NCBI GenBank assembly: GCA_944388385.1
Contig: CALXIO010000009.1
Coordinates: 1 to 64,000, forward strand
DNA length: 64,000 bases
Source of the DNA: an uncultured Ruminiclostridium sp.
GTDB taxonomy: Bacteria > Bacillota > Clostridia > Oscillospirales > Ruminococcaceae
Direction: 5' to 3'
In this document: positions 1-6,834 of the stretch, piece after piece
How positions within the stretch are numbered: the first letter of the stretch is position 1
How the letters are laid out: each line of letters begins with the position of its first letter
Position numbers and translations under genes: made by a program
The notes under the pieces: generated by a model
What the model saw: the letters and a program-made list of their open reading frames with translations, nothing else
What the model was told of the DNA's origin: nothing
Database searches by the model: none

Positions 1-97
1 AGCCCGGTGCAATACCGAACTCATTCACAAGCAATTTAATATTTAATTTTGTCTAAACTTTGGGGTTCACTTCAAAAACAGCGGTCGTTTTTATTTA

Positions 98-1201
98 TCA
101 GTCGTCATTGTCATCATCGTCATCGTCATCATCTGAGGAATCATCATCGTCATCATCGGAAGAATCATCATCGTCATCATCGGAAGAATCATCGTCATTA
201 TCATCATCATTGTCATCATCATCTACTACGGGAGCAGGCTTTCTTGTTGTAGTTGTTGAAGGACGATCATCGTCATCGTCATCGTCATCATCGTCATCAT
301 CATCTACTACGGGAGCAGGCTTTCTTGTTGTAGTTGTTGAAGGACGGTCATCGTCGTCATCGTCATCATCGTTGATGTCGTCATCGTCATCGTCGTCGCT
401 GATATCGTCATCGTCATCATCGTCGCTGATATCGTCATCGTCATCATCGTCGCTGATATCGTCATCGTCATCGTCGTCGCTGATGTCGTCATCGTCATCG
501 TCGTCGCTGATATCGTCATCGTCATCATCGTCGCTGATATCGTCATCGTCATCATCGTCGCTGATGTCGTCGTTATCATCATCGTCGCTGATGTCGTCGT
601 TATCATCATCGTCGCTGATGTCGTCGTTATCATCGTCATCATCGTCATCATCTACTGATGAAACAGGTGCTGAGGTTTCGTTCTTATCGTCATCGTCATC
701 ATCGTCATCATCAGATGAATTATTGTTTGCATCAGCTACAGGAACATTTTCAACATTTACCTGAACATTGTTGTCCTTGCTCTTTACAAGCTCTGTGATT
801 TCTTCCTTCAGATCCTCTACAAAGTCATCATCAGTTTCAGGAACCTTTGAGTTTTCATCGAAGGAAACTACTATCTGAGCATTTTCCTTGATAAAGCCTG
901 CTGATTCGATGCGGTTTATAAGTGTCTTTACTACATCGTCACAATCCTCTCCAATGTAGCCTGTGTAACCCTCAAGTACCGTTGCACCGTCTTCATTAAG
1001 TGCTGTCAGTGCTGTTACATCAGCGTCATCATCGTAGGAAACCTTTATATCAGGATTTACACTAAGTGTGAATGAACCTACTGTTTTGTTGTCGTTGCCG
1101 CTTGTTGCGGGTGAACTGATGTCGATAGTTGCGTTTGTGCAACCTGTGAAAAGTGCTGCCGCGGTTATAACCGCTGTCGCTAAGTAAAATAATTTTCTCA
1201 T
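98..1201 (-). CDS. RsgI-like lipoprotein with Asp-rich repeat tail
   Basis: Predicted surface lipoprotein of 367 residues. Residues 1-21 form a lipoprotein signal ending in LFTGC (Cys21). Residues about 43-150 resemble the periplasmic middle domain of RsgI: the motif LSVNPD (Asn49-Pro50) matches LSINPD in the upstream anti-sigma factor, and both continue with a similar beta/alpha pattern. From about residue 163 the protein is almost only Asp: ten nine-residue units of the type ISDDDDDDD, then two copies of RPSTTTTRKPAPVV separated by poly-Asp, then SSDDDDDD units. The start at 1201 is chosen because AAGGAGG lies 8 bases upstream; the longer frame to 1249 has none and begins too close to the promoter. 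It has its own SigI-type promoter (1276-1307). It lacks the cytoplasmic anti-sigma domain, so I infer a partner or target of RsgI rather than a second anti-sigma factor. Function unproven. Confidence 0.75.
   Translation of the reverse strand: MRKLFYLATAVITAAALFTGCTNATIDISSPATSGNDNKTVGSFTLSVNPDIKVSYDDDADVTALTALNEDGATVLEGYTGYIGEDCDDVVKTLINRIESAGFIKENAQIVVSFDENSKVPETDDDFVEDLKEEITELVKSKDNNVQVNVENVPVADANNNSSDDDDDDDDDKNETSAPVSSVDDDDDDDDNDDISDDDDNDDISDDDDNDDISDDDDDDDISDDDDDDDISDDDDDDDISDDDDDDDISDDDDDDDISDDDDDDDISDDDDDDDINDDDDDDDDRPSTTTTRKPAPVVDDDDDDDDDDDDDRPSTTTTRKPAPVVDDDDNDDDNDDDSSDDDDDDSSDDDDDDSSDDDDDDDDNDD
230..640 (-). repeat. Tandem repeats encoding poly-Asp and Thr/Pro linkers
   Basis: Inside the lipoprotein gene, about 370-640 holds roughly ten in-frame 27-bp units coding for ISDDDDDDD-type nonapeptides, with GAT/GAC and AAC substitutions between units. 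A 41-bp direct repeat coding for RPSTTTTRKPAPVV occurs near 230-272 and 303-345. The units are in frame, so gain or loss of copies would change tail length without breaking the gene. Confidence 0.9.
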
Positions 1202-1275
1202 AAATTTATCCTCCTTGGTTCGGGCGGGTAGACGTTTTGTTTTTTTCAAGGTTGTTGTTTAACCTTTATGTCACA

Positions 1276-1307
1276 GTATACGGAGCGTTTTTTTAAAAAA
1301 CGGGGTC
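1276..1307 (-). promoter_or_regulatory. SigI-type promoter of the RsgI-like lipoprotein gene
   Basis: Read on the minus strand, GACCCCG (1301-1307) and CGTATAC (1276-1282) are separated by exactly 18 bases. The same two boxes at the same distance occur upstream of sigI (3153-3184). ACCCC-type -35 and CGWA-type -10 elements are what is known for SigI promoters in Bacillus and Clostridium thermocellum. The start codon at 1201 lies about 70 bases downstream. Confidence 0.75.
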
Positions 1308-1343
1308 GGATCAAAAAATTTTTTAAATTTTTTTAAAATTTTT

Positions 1344-2435
1344 TTAATCGTCATAATCCGTATCATCATCTGAGCTGTCATCATCATTATCATCATCCGA
1401 TGAATAGTCTGAGTTATCGTCGTCATCATCTGATGAATAGTCGGAATTATCGTCATCATCATCTGATATTACCGGCGCCGGGGTTGTGGTAGTGGTGGGT
1501 CTTGGTGTTGGCTTTGTTGTGGTGATTTTTGTAGTGGTGGTTGTAGCCTTAGTGGTAGTAGTTGCCGGGCGGTCATTATCATCATCATTATCATCATCAG
1601 TTGTCACCGGCTTTGGTGCTGTTGTGGTAGTGGGTCTTGGTGTGGTGGCTGTGGTGGTGACGGTGGTTTCTGCTTTAGTTGTAGTTGTGGCTGTGGTTTT
1701 ATCTGTTGTTGTGGTAGCTGCCGGGGTGGTAGTTTCCTTAGTTTGCCCCTTATCATCATCTGATGAATTTACGGGAGTTGTGGCAGGGGCTGTTTCGGGG
1801 GCTGTTTCGGATATGGTAGTTTCCTTATCCTCTGCTGTAACTATGCTTCTTATTTCATTTCCATCTTTATCATAAAGTGCCAGTCTTACTGACAGCTTGC
1901 CCTCAAAAAATACCTCCATAATATTATAGATATGCTCTGCCGGGGTATCGTCGTCACAATCTACGCTCAAATTGACGCCGTCACCGGATTTTAAAAAGCC
2001 CAGCTCTATGGCATATTCCATAAGCTCGTCTGCTACTGTGTCCAGCTTTTTGCCGGAATACACCACATTATTACAAAGGCTGATGCCGTCCTCGTTGTCG
2101 CCTCTTAAATCAAGAACATTTTCATCCTTATCTATATCAATGCTTACATCCGGATTTATGCTTAAATGTACGGTTGCATAGGTGCCGGGTACCACATCAA
2201 TTTTATTACCACTGTTCAGAAGTATTACCGCAACAAATACAAAGCAGGCGGCAATAGTTGCTATGGCGGCTGTCCAGCTCATAAACAGAGCCTTTTTGTT
2301 TTTCTGTGCTACGGGAATTATTTCCTCAACTGTCATACCCTCGGTAAGACCGTTATTTCTGACGGTAAGAAATCTTCCCTCTTCGTCAAGCACAATAGCC
2401 TTGTCTTCTTTACATTCCATTACAAGATATTTCAT
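1344..2435 (-). CDS. rsgI: Anti-sigma-I factor RsgI
   Basis: Membrane anti-sigma factor of 363 residues expected to hold SigI at the membrane. Residues 1-44 match the cytoplasmic RsgI N-terminal domain, residues about 49-73 form one transmembrane helix, and residues about 85-205 form the periplasmic domain starting with LSINPD (Asn94-Pro95), the site type where clostridial RsgI is known to self-cleave. The rest is a Thr/Pro-rich stalk (about 215-325) with short Asp runs and a final Asp/Ser/Tyr-rich tail. Unlike cellulosome-related RsgI proteins, no carbohydrate-binding or PA14-like sensor domain is visible at the C terminus. It starts 3 bases after sigI stops, so the two are cotranscribed and probably translationally coupled. 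Confidence 0.9.
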   Translation of the reverse strand: MKYLVMECKEDKAIVLDEEGRFLTVRNNGLTEGMTVEEIIPVAQKNKKALFMSWTAAIATIAACFVFVAVILLNSGNKIDVVPGTYATVHLSINPDVSIDIDKDENVLDLRGDNEDGISLCNNVVYSGKKLDTVADELMEYAIELGFLKSGDGVNLSVDCDDDTPAEHIYNIMEVFFEGKLSVRLALYDKDGNEIRSIVTAEDKETTISETAPETAPATTPVNSSDDDKGQTKETTTPAATTTTDKTTATTTTKAETTVTTTATTPRPTTTTAPKPVTTDDDNDDDNDRPATTTTKATTTTTKITTTKPTPRPTTTTTPAPVISDDDDDNSDYSSDDDDDNSDYSSDDDNDDDSSDDDTDYDD

Positions 2436-2437
2436 GC

Positions 2438-3133
2438 TTATCCCCCTTTAAGTACACCCTTAATATGGTGTCTTATTATTTCAAAACCGTTAGTCTGAAT
2501 TATCATCATAGCCAGCAAATATTTCCTGTGCCGTTCAAGGGTCTTTTTCTCTACCCCGGCACCCTGAGATAATGCGGCTAAGGGGAGCTTGCCTGTTCTT
2601 TCGATTTCCGCTAAAATCTCCTTGTTCTCAGTGGCATATCTTACTGTCCTTGTGCAGGCGGCAAGAGTTCTGTCCTGCTTCGGGGAATTTTCGGAAATTG
2701 AAAATAAGTCCAGTCCGTATTTTTCAAGGGTCTTGGCAAGGTGCAAAACCTCCTGCTTTGCCGCCGCTAAGTCCTCCTTTTCACGGGCTGTATTGTCCTC
2801 GTCCTTAATGGTTTCATAAAGGGGTCTTTCGTCCTCCCCTTCCTCATCTATGGATACATAAATATGACGGTTTTCCTTACGGGCATTGTCAACAAGCCTG
2901 CTGTATATTACCTTAGCGGCGTAATTTATAAACGCACCCTTGCTTTCCTCATATCCGGTTATGGCCTCATGAAAGGCGATAAGTCCTATGCTGTACTCAT
3001 CATCCTGCTCACTGCAGCCTGTACCCATAAACTTTGAAACCTCGCTTTTTATAAAAGGTATGTAGTCCTTTATCAGGCTGTCCGCCGCATTGTTGTCGGT
3101 CTTTGCCTGTAAGACTCTCTGTACAAGTGTCAT
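2438..3133 (-). CDS. sigI: RNA polymerase sigma factor SigI
   Basis: Alternative sigma factor of 231 residues. Region 2 is visible as DDEYSIGLIAFHEAI followed by FINYAAKVIYSRLVD (about 45-82), typical of SigI. The C-terminal part (about 175-225, with LERHRKYLLAMMII) matches the SigI-specific DNA-binding region. I chose ATG 3133, with AGGGAG 6-8 bases upstream, over ATG 3151: 3151 touches the -10 box of the SigI-type promoter and would lie upstream of the transcription start. Transcribed from two promoters, one SigA-like (3255-3283) and one SigI-like (3153-3184), which fits positive autoregulation. Confidence 0.92.
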   Translation of the reverse strand: MTLVQRVLQAKTDNNAADSLIKDYIPFIKSEVSKFMGTGCSEQDDEYSIGLIAFHEAITGYEESKGAFINYAAKVIYSRLVDNARKENRHIYVSIDEEGEDERPLYETIKDEDNTAREKEDLAAAKQEVLHLAKTLEKYGLDLFSISENSPKQDRTLAACTRTVRYATENKEILAEIERTGKLPLAALSQGAGVEKKTLERHRKYLLAMMIIQTNGFEIIRHHIKGVLKGG

Positions 3134-3152
3134 TATTTCACTCCCTGTCATA

Positions 3153-3184
3153 GTATACGAATATATATCTTTAAAATCGGGGTC
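3153..3184 (-). promoter_or_regulatory. SigI-type autoregulatory promoter of sigI
   Basis: Minus-strand boxes GACCCCG (3178-3184) and CGTATAC (3153-3159) with 18 bases between them, identical to the promoter at 1276-1307. The predicted transcription start falls near 3146, leaving a short leader with AGGGAG before ATG 3133. Confidence 0.75.
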
Positions 3185-3254
3185 TCCCGGAATTTTTTCT
3201 TAAATTTCTTAATTTTAAAACATACTATAATAGTAGGTTATTCCCTATAATTAT

Positions 3255-3283
3255 AGTATACCTTATAATTACTTTACTTTCAA
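3255..3283 (-). promoter_or_regulatory. SigA-like upstream promoter of sigI
   Basis: TTGAAA (3278-3283) and TATACT (3255-3260) on the minus strand with a 17-base spacer. It would give basal transcription of sigI-rsgI independent of SigI. The surrounding sequence is very AT-rich, so a chance match is possible. Confidence 0.5.
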
Positions 3284-3359
3284 TATACTATTGTGTAAAT
3301 TTTATGTAAAGTCGGCGATTGTGTGAAATAAACTTTCACCCTGATTTCATTCCCCGTTA

Positions 3360-3388
3360 TTACTAAGTTCATATATGAAGGCTATAAT
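3360..3388 (+). promoter_or_regulatory. Promoter of the candidate small RNA
   Basis: TATAAT at 3383-3388 is a perfect -10. The best -35 at 17 bases is TTACTA (3360-3365), a weak match, so an activator or another -35 element is possible. Confidence 0.45.
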
Positions 3389-3394
3389 ATGAAT

Positions 3395-3557
3395 GTAACC
3401 TGATGAAGGGTTAATGAACAAGCATTTACCTTGTGATATAAGGAGCCTACGATTTTGGCAACAGCCATCTTCCTGCTCCGACTAAGTACGACGGCTGACA
3501 GCCGATAACATATAACCTCTCCATTTTAAAAACCGCCTTATTTAAGGCGGTTTTTAT
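3395..3557 (+). ncRNA. Candidate structured small RNA divergent from sigI
   Basis: About 160 bases bounded by a promoter (TATAAT 3383-3388) and a strong terminator. Predicted helices: a closing pair GGGTTA (3408-3413) with TAACCT (3513-3518); hairpin ACAAG/CTTGT (3418-3434); hairpin GGAGC/GCTCC (3442-3479) with inner TGGC/GCCA capped by AACA; hairpin CGGCT/AGCCG (3492-3504). The next gene on this strand is more than 1.8 kb away and the transcript ends at its own terminator, so this is not a riboswitch of a downstream gene. I do not recognise the family. An alternative is a 23-residue peptide ORF at 3414-3485, which would share the same bases. Confidence 0.55.
3527..3557 (+). terminator. Bidirectional terminator after the small RNA
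   Basis: Stem of CCGCCTT and AAGGCGG around ATTT, flanked by A-run and T-run, so it can act on either strand. Confidence 0.85.
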
Positions 3558-3561
3558 TTTT

Positions 3562-3592
3562 AAAAAATCCCCCTTATAAAAGGGGGATTTTT
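3562..3592 (-). terminator. Terminator of the cupin gene
   Basis: Stem ATCCCCCTT/AAGGGGGAT with an A-run on the left, read as a T-run on the minus strand, directly downstream of the cupin stop codon. Confidence 0.8.
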
Positions 3593-3616
3593 CAAGAGAT
3601 GATGTGTAAATATATA

Positions 3617-3967
3617 TTACATTATGGCATCTGTTGCTGTGTAGCCCTCAAGAGAACCACCCTTTACCTGGATGCAAAGGTAGGTAATACCGCAGTCAGC
3701 GGCTGCTGAAAACTGTCTTTTGCCGGCAGGAGCTACCTTAACAATATCACCTGCATTAAGCTCAACTGTTTCATCATCAATTACTGCACTGCCCTTGCCC
3801 TCTAAGATAATGTAAATTTCTTCATTCTGCTTGTGGGAGTGTACAAAGGGTACACCTGCACCGGCAGGAAGATTGTTTACGCTTATCTCTGCACCTGTAA
3901 GGCCTAAAATGTCGTGAAGCTCTGTTCTTGCTTCCTTGGTTATGCTTACCTTAGAATAATTACTCAT
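3617..3967 (-). CDS. Small single-domain cupin protein
   Basis: A 116-residue cytoplasmic cupin. Motif 1 is present with His43, His45 and Glu49/50 (HSHKQNEEIYIILEGKG); motif 2 is GDIVKVAPAGKRQF (73-86), in which the usual His is missing, so metal binding may rest on fewer ligands or be weak. No substrate can be named. ATG 3967 has GGAGG 8 bases upstream; the longer frame to 4021 begins inside the -10 region and is rejected. The gene is monocistronic with its own terminator. Its promoter is bracketed by two copies of one inverted repeat, so it is probably repressed by a dimeric regulator encoded elsewhere; electrophile- or redox-sensing MarR/HxlR-type repressors are plausible but not shown. 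Confidence 0.85.
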   Translation of the reverse strand: MSNYSKVSITKEARTELHDILGLTGAEISVNNLPAGAGVPFVHSHKQNEEIYIILEGKGSAVIDDETVELNAGDIVKVAPAGKRQFSAAADCGITYLCIQVKGGSLEGYTATDAIM

Positions 3968-3985
3968 CTTAAATACCTCCGTTTG

Positions 3986-4050
3986 GTTGTAACGGTTTTT
4001 GTTACAACTATATATTAGCACATTTTTGTTGTAATGTCAATAGTTACAAC
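3986..4050 (-). promoter_or_regulatory. Cupin promoter with two identical operators
   Basis: On the minus strand TTGACA (4035-4040) and TAATAT (4012-4017) are 17 bases apart. The inverted repeat GTTGTAA-N9-TTACAAC occurs twice: at 4028-4050, across the -35, and at 3986-4008, just after the -10. The second copy extends to GTTGTAAC-N7-GTTACAAC. Confidence 0.8.
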
Positions 4051-4062
4051 AAAAAAATTTGT

Positions 4063-4093
4063 AAAAAAATAGTCCCTTTTAAAAAGGGACTAT
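4063..4093 (-). terminator. Terminator of the GH130 gene
   Basis: Stem ATAGTCCC/GGGACTAT with A/T inner pairs, followed by seven T on the minus strand. Confidence 0.85.
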
Positions 4094-4105
4094 AAATTTC
4101 AGTAA

Positions 4106-5131
4106 TTATACCTGGCTGTTGTTGTCAAGGAAGTTCATAACATCATCAACAGTTGTAAATGCAAGTGCTGTACAGGTATCTGCACAACCATAGTAAATAC
4201 AAATTCTGCCTGTGTCAGCGTCAACAAGGTTAGCGCAGGGGAATGTAACTGCATCGGTATCACCGATAAGCTCATAATCCATCTGGGGACTGATAAGGTA
4301 GGAAGCGCCTCTCTTAAGAACCTTCCAGGGCTCGTCCTTGTCAAGCAATGCAGCAGAGAAGCTGTAGACATAACCGTTGCATGAGGTAAGAACGCCGTGA
4401 TAGAAGATAAGCCAGCCGCGGTCTGTTTCAATAGGAATAGGACCTGCGCCCATCTTTGTGGATTCCCAGCCCTTTGAGGGACCCATTACGTGTCTGTGTT
4501 CGCCCCAATATGTAAGGTCGGGTGACTGGCTGATGAACATATCGCCGAAGGGTGTGTGACCGCTGTCAGAAGGACGGCTCATCATAACATACTTGCCGTT
4601 GATCTTTCTGGGGAACATAACACCGTTTCTGTTAAAGGGAAGGTATGCGTTTTCAAGCTGTGTGAATTCCTTGAAATCGTAAGTATATGCAATACCGATT
4701 GTGGGCTTCCAGCCGTAAGCGTTGCACCATGTAACTACATATCTGTCTTCAATCTTGCAAACTCTGGGGTCGTAGCCGTACTGCCACTGAGCAACCTCAG
4801 GAATATCACATTTGAAGTGAATTCTCTCCTCGTTAATATCCCAGTTGAAGCCGTCCTTGGAAAAGCCAACGTGAAGCTCCATGTTTCTTTCTCTGTCGTC
4901 TACTCTGAATACACCTGCGAACTTGTAGTCGCCGTTCTCAAAGGGAACAACTGAGCTGTTGAAGATTGAGTTAGAGGGCTCTCTGTAGCCGTTAGCCTTC
5001 TTAACCATGATCTGATCTCTCTTGATGATGGGGTTAGCGCTGTAACGCCATACTACATCTCTGCAGCCCTCGGGCTTTTCCTGCCAGGGAATGTTGGGTA
5101 AAGATGTACCATTGATTACTTTTACGTTCAT
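4106..5131 (-). CDS. GH130 beta-mannoside phosphorylase
   Basis: A 341-residue cytoplasmic glycoside phosphorylase of family GH130, which splits beta-1,4-mannosides with phosphate to give alpha-mannose 1-phosphate. Five-bladed propeller features are seen: YREPSNSIFNSSVV near 49-62, GYDPRVCKIEDRYVV with the expected catalytic Asp121, MMSRPSDSGH near 193, and GAGPIPIETDRGWLIFYHG near 238. Its length fits the mannooligosaccharide phosphorylase group (about 335 residues) better than the longer mannosylglucose phosphorylases; the substrate is therefore an inference. The gene is alone, between its own promoter and terminator, with no transporter or mannanase next to it. AAGGAG precedes ATG 5131. 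Confidence 0.85.
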   Translation of the reverse strand: MNVKVINGTSLPNIPWQEKPEGCRDVVWRYSANPIIKRDQIMVKKANGYREPSNSIFNSSVVPFENGDYKFAGVFRVDDRERNMELHVGFSKDGFNWDINEERIHFKCDIPEVAQWQYGYDPRVCKIEDRYVVTWCNAYGWKPTIGIAYTYDFKEFTQLENAYLPFNRNGVMFPRKINGKYVMMSRPSDSGHTPFGDMFISQSPDLTYWGEHRHVMGPSKGWESTKMGAGPIPIETDRGWLIFYHGVLTSCNGYVYSFSAALLDKDEPWKVLKRGASYLISPQMDYELIGDTDAVTFPCANLVDADTGRICIYYGCADTCTALAFTTVDDVMNFLDNNSQV

Positions 5132-5188
5132 TTCCGTATTCTCCTTGAATATGATTTTTCCGTTAAGGGTTTTTACCCCTTTGTATAA

Positions 5189-5217
5189 AGTATAACATAT
5201 AAATTTATAAATTGCAA
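5189..5217 (-). promoter_or_regulatory. Promoter of the GH130 gene
   Basis: TTGCAA (5212-5217) and TATACT (5189-5194) on the minus strand, 17 bases apart. Confidence 0.65.
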
Positions 5218-5235
5218 TAGATTTATTGAAAAATC

Positions 5236-5317
5236 TTACTTAAATTTTCAGCTTAAATTTACTTAAAAAATGAATAACTACTTTATAAAGTGCTGATAAT
5301 TACAAATTTAAGTAAAT
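5236..5317. promoter_or_regulatory. ACTTAAA repeats between divergent GH130 and paaK
   Basis: The 368-base gap between the two genes is very AT-rich. It holds ATTTACTTAAA (5257-5267) and its exact reverse complement TTTAAGTAAAT (5307-5317), centred 50 bases apart, plus a third partial copy TTACTTAAATTTT (5237-5249). The spacing of about five helical turns would allow looping by a dimeric regulator; chance in AT-rich DNA cannot be excluded. Apart from the promoters, I see nothing else in this gap. Confidence 0.35.
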
Positions 5318-5430
5318 AATGTGATAAATTTTCACAGAAATGTAAAAAGGAATTAAAAAAAACCTTTTTTAAGCAGTATGAACATTTATACAAAATTTAT
5401 TGACATATTGCACAAAAACTATTACATTAT

Positions 5431-5459
5431 TTGACAATCATTATACTTTATGGTAAGAT
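5431..5459 (+). promoter_or_regulatory. Promoter of paaK-ACT
   Basis: TTGACA (5431-5436), 17-base spacer, TAAGAT (5454-5459) with TGG before the -10 (extended). This places the transcription start near 5466 and rules out upstream ATG codons at 5431 and 5464 as translation starts. Confidence 0.65.
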
Positions 5460-5499
5460 TAAAATGAATAAATGGGTTATTCCCGGAAAGGCTATACAA

Positions 5500-6822
5500 A
5501 TGAATTATTACAACAAAAACATTGAGTGTGCACCTCGATCTGAGATAGAGGCTTTACAGTCCTATCGCCTTATAAACACAGTAAGACGTGTTTATGAAAA
5601 TGTTGCACCCTACCGCAAGAAGATGGATGAGACAAGTGTTCGCCCGGAGGATATTAAATCTATTGCGGACTTAAGCAAGCTCCCCTTCACCACAAAGCAG
5701 GATCTGAGAGATAACTACCCCTACGGTATGTTTGCAGTACCAAGCAGTGAGGTAGTAAGAATTCACGCTTCTTCAGGAACTACCGGAAAGCAGACTGTAG
5801 TAGGCTACACCGCAAAGGATGTAGATATTTGGGCAGAATGTGCCGCAAGAGCCCTTGTGGGGGTTGGTGCTACAAAGGATGACTTTGTTCATGTATCCTA
5901 CGGCTACGGACTTTTCACAGGCGGTCTCGGTATGCACTACGGAGCTGAAAAGCTGGGGGCTACTGCCATTCCCGCATCTGCCGGTAACAGCGTAAGACAG
6001 CTGGAAATGTTCAGAGATTTCGGCTCTACCGTTATCTGTATGACACCCTCTTATGCAATAAGCCTTATAGAAATGATGCAGGAGAAGGGCTTTAAGAAAT
6101 CCGACTTTAAATTAAGAGCCGGTATGTTCGGCGCTGAGCCCTGGACTGAGGAAATGAGAAAGCAGATAGAGGAGGGTCTGGGACTGAAGGCCTATGACCT
6201 TTACGGACTTTCTGAAATTATGGGTCCCTCTGTATCCTGTGAGTGTCTTTGCCAATGCGGTATGCATATCTGTGAGGATCACTTTATTCCTGAGGTTATA
6301 GACCCTGATACCCTTGAGGTATTACCTGCCGGTCAGCAGGGTGAGCTTGTATTCACCTGTGTAACTAAGGAAGCACTTCCCCTTATAAGATACAGGACCC
6401 GTGATATTGCTACCCTTGTATATGATAAGTGTGAATGCGGCCGTACATTGGTAAGAATGTTAAAGCCCCAGGGCAGAACAGACGATATGCTTATTATAAG
6501 AGGTGTAAATGTATTCCCCTCTCAGATAGAATCCGCCCTTTTATCTGTGGATCAAAAGGCTACTAACTATCTTCTGGTGGTAGACAGAGTAAACAATCTT
6601 GACACCCTTGAAATTCAGCTTGAATTAAGGCCGGATATGTTCAGCGACGGCGTAGGCGCTATTGAGGGCTATACAAAGAAGGTAAAGGCAGCTATTGACT
6701 CTGCTATCGGTGTAGGTATCAATGTAAAGCTGATTGAGCCTAAGACCCTTGCCCGTTCTTCCGGTAAGGCAGTAAGAGTTCAGGATAACAGAGCAATCAA
6801 GAATAAATTTGAAAAGAAATAA
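5500..6822 (+). CDS. paaK: Phenylacetate-CoA ligase family enzyme
   Basis: ANL-superfamily acyl-CoA ligase of 440 residues that would activate an aryl or fatty carboxylate with ATP and CoA. The AMP-binding P-loop is HASSGTTGKQ (89-98). YDLYGLSEIMGPSVSCEC and the Cys-rich CQCGMHICEDHF follow in mid-protein, RYRTRDIATL binds AMP ribose, and the C-terminal lid includes GRTDDMLIIRGVNVFPSQIE. Start ATG 5500 follows from the promoter position. A two-ACT-domain gene lies 12 bases downstream; this PaaK-ACT pair is frequent in anaerobes, where the acid used (phenylacetate, indoleacetate or another) is often unknown. Phenylacetate as substrate is family knowledge, not shown here. Confidence 0.85.
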   Translation: MNYYNKNIECAPRSEIEALQSYRLINTVRRVYENVAPYRKKMDETSVRPEDIKSIADLSKLPFTTKQDLRDNYPYGMFAVPSSEVVRIHASSGTTGKQTVVGYTAKDVDIWAECAARALVGVGATKDDFVHVSYGYGLFTGGLGMHYGAEKLGATAIPASAGNSVRQLEMFRDFGSTVICMTPSYAISLIEMMQEKGFKKSDFKLRAGMFGAEPWTEEMRKQIEEGLGLKAYDLYGLSEIMGPSVSCECLCQCGMHICEDHFIPEVIDPDTLEVLPAGQQGELVFTCVTKEALPLIRYRTRDIATLVYDKCECGRTLVRMLKPQGRTDDMLIIRGVNVFPSQIESALLSVDQKATNYLLVVDRVNNLDTLEIQLELRPDMFSDGVGAIEGYTKKVKAAIDSAIGVGINVKLIEPKTLARSSGKAVRVQDNRAIKNKFEKK

Positions 6823-6834
6823 AGGAGGTACAGT

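Noticed and set aside
356..640. CRISPR-like regular repeats
   Set aside because: The 27-bp units are contiguous with no unique spacers and are in frame with a protein repeat.
307..651. Minus-strand frame rich in Met and Thr
   Set aside because: Out-of-frame shadow of the 27-bp Asp repeat in the lipoprotein gene.
60..764. Plus-strand open frame made mostly of Ser
   Set aside because: It is the complement of the poly-Asp repeat (GAT/GAC reads as TCN on the other strand). It has no RBS and no non-repeat content.
1486..1875. Plus-strand Val-rich frame
   Set aside because: Complement of the Thr-rich stalk of rsgI (ACN read as GTN). No RBS.
3134..3151. Upstream start of sigI at ATG 3151
   Set aside because: It adjoins the -10 box of the SigI-type promoter and lies upstream of the expected transcription start; ATG 3133 has the RBS.
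3414..3485. Possible 23-residue peptide MNKHLPCDIRSLRFWQQPSS...
   Set aside because: AAGGG lies upstream but only 4 bases from ATG, and the same bases form paired helices; a structured RNA explains the segment better. Not excluded as a dual-function RNA.
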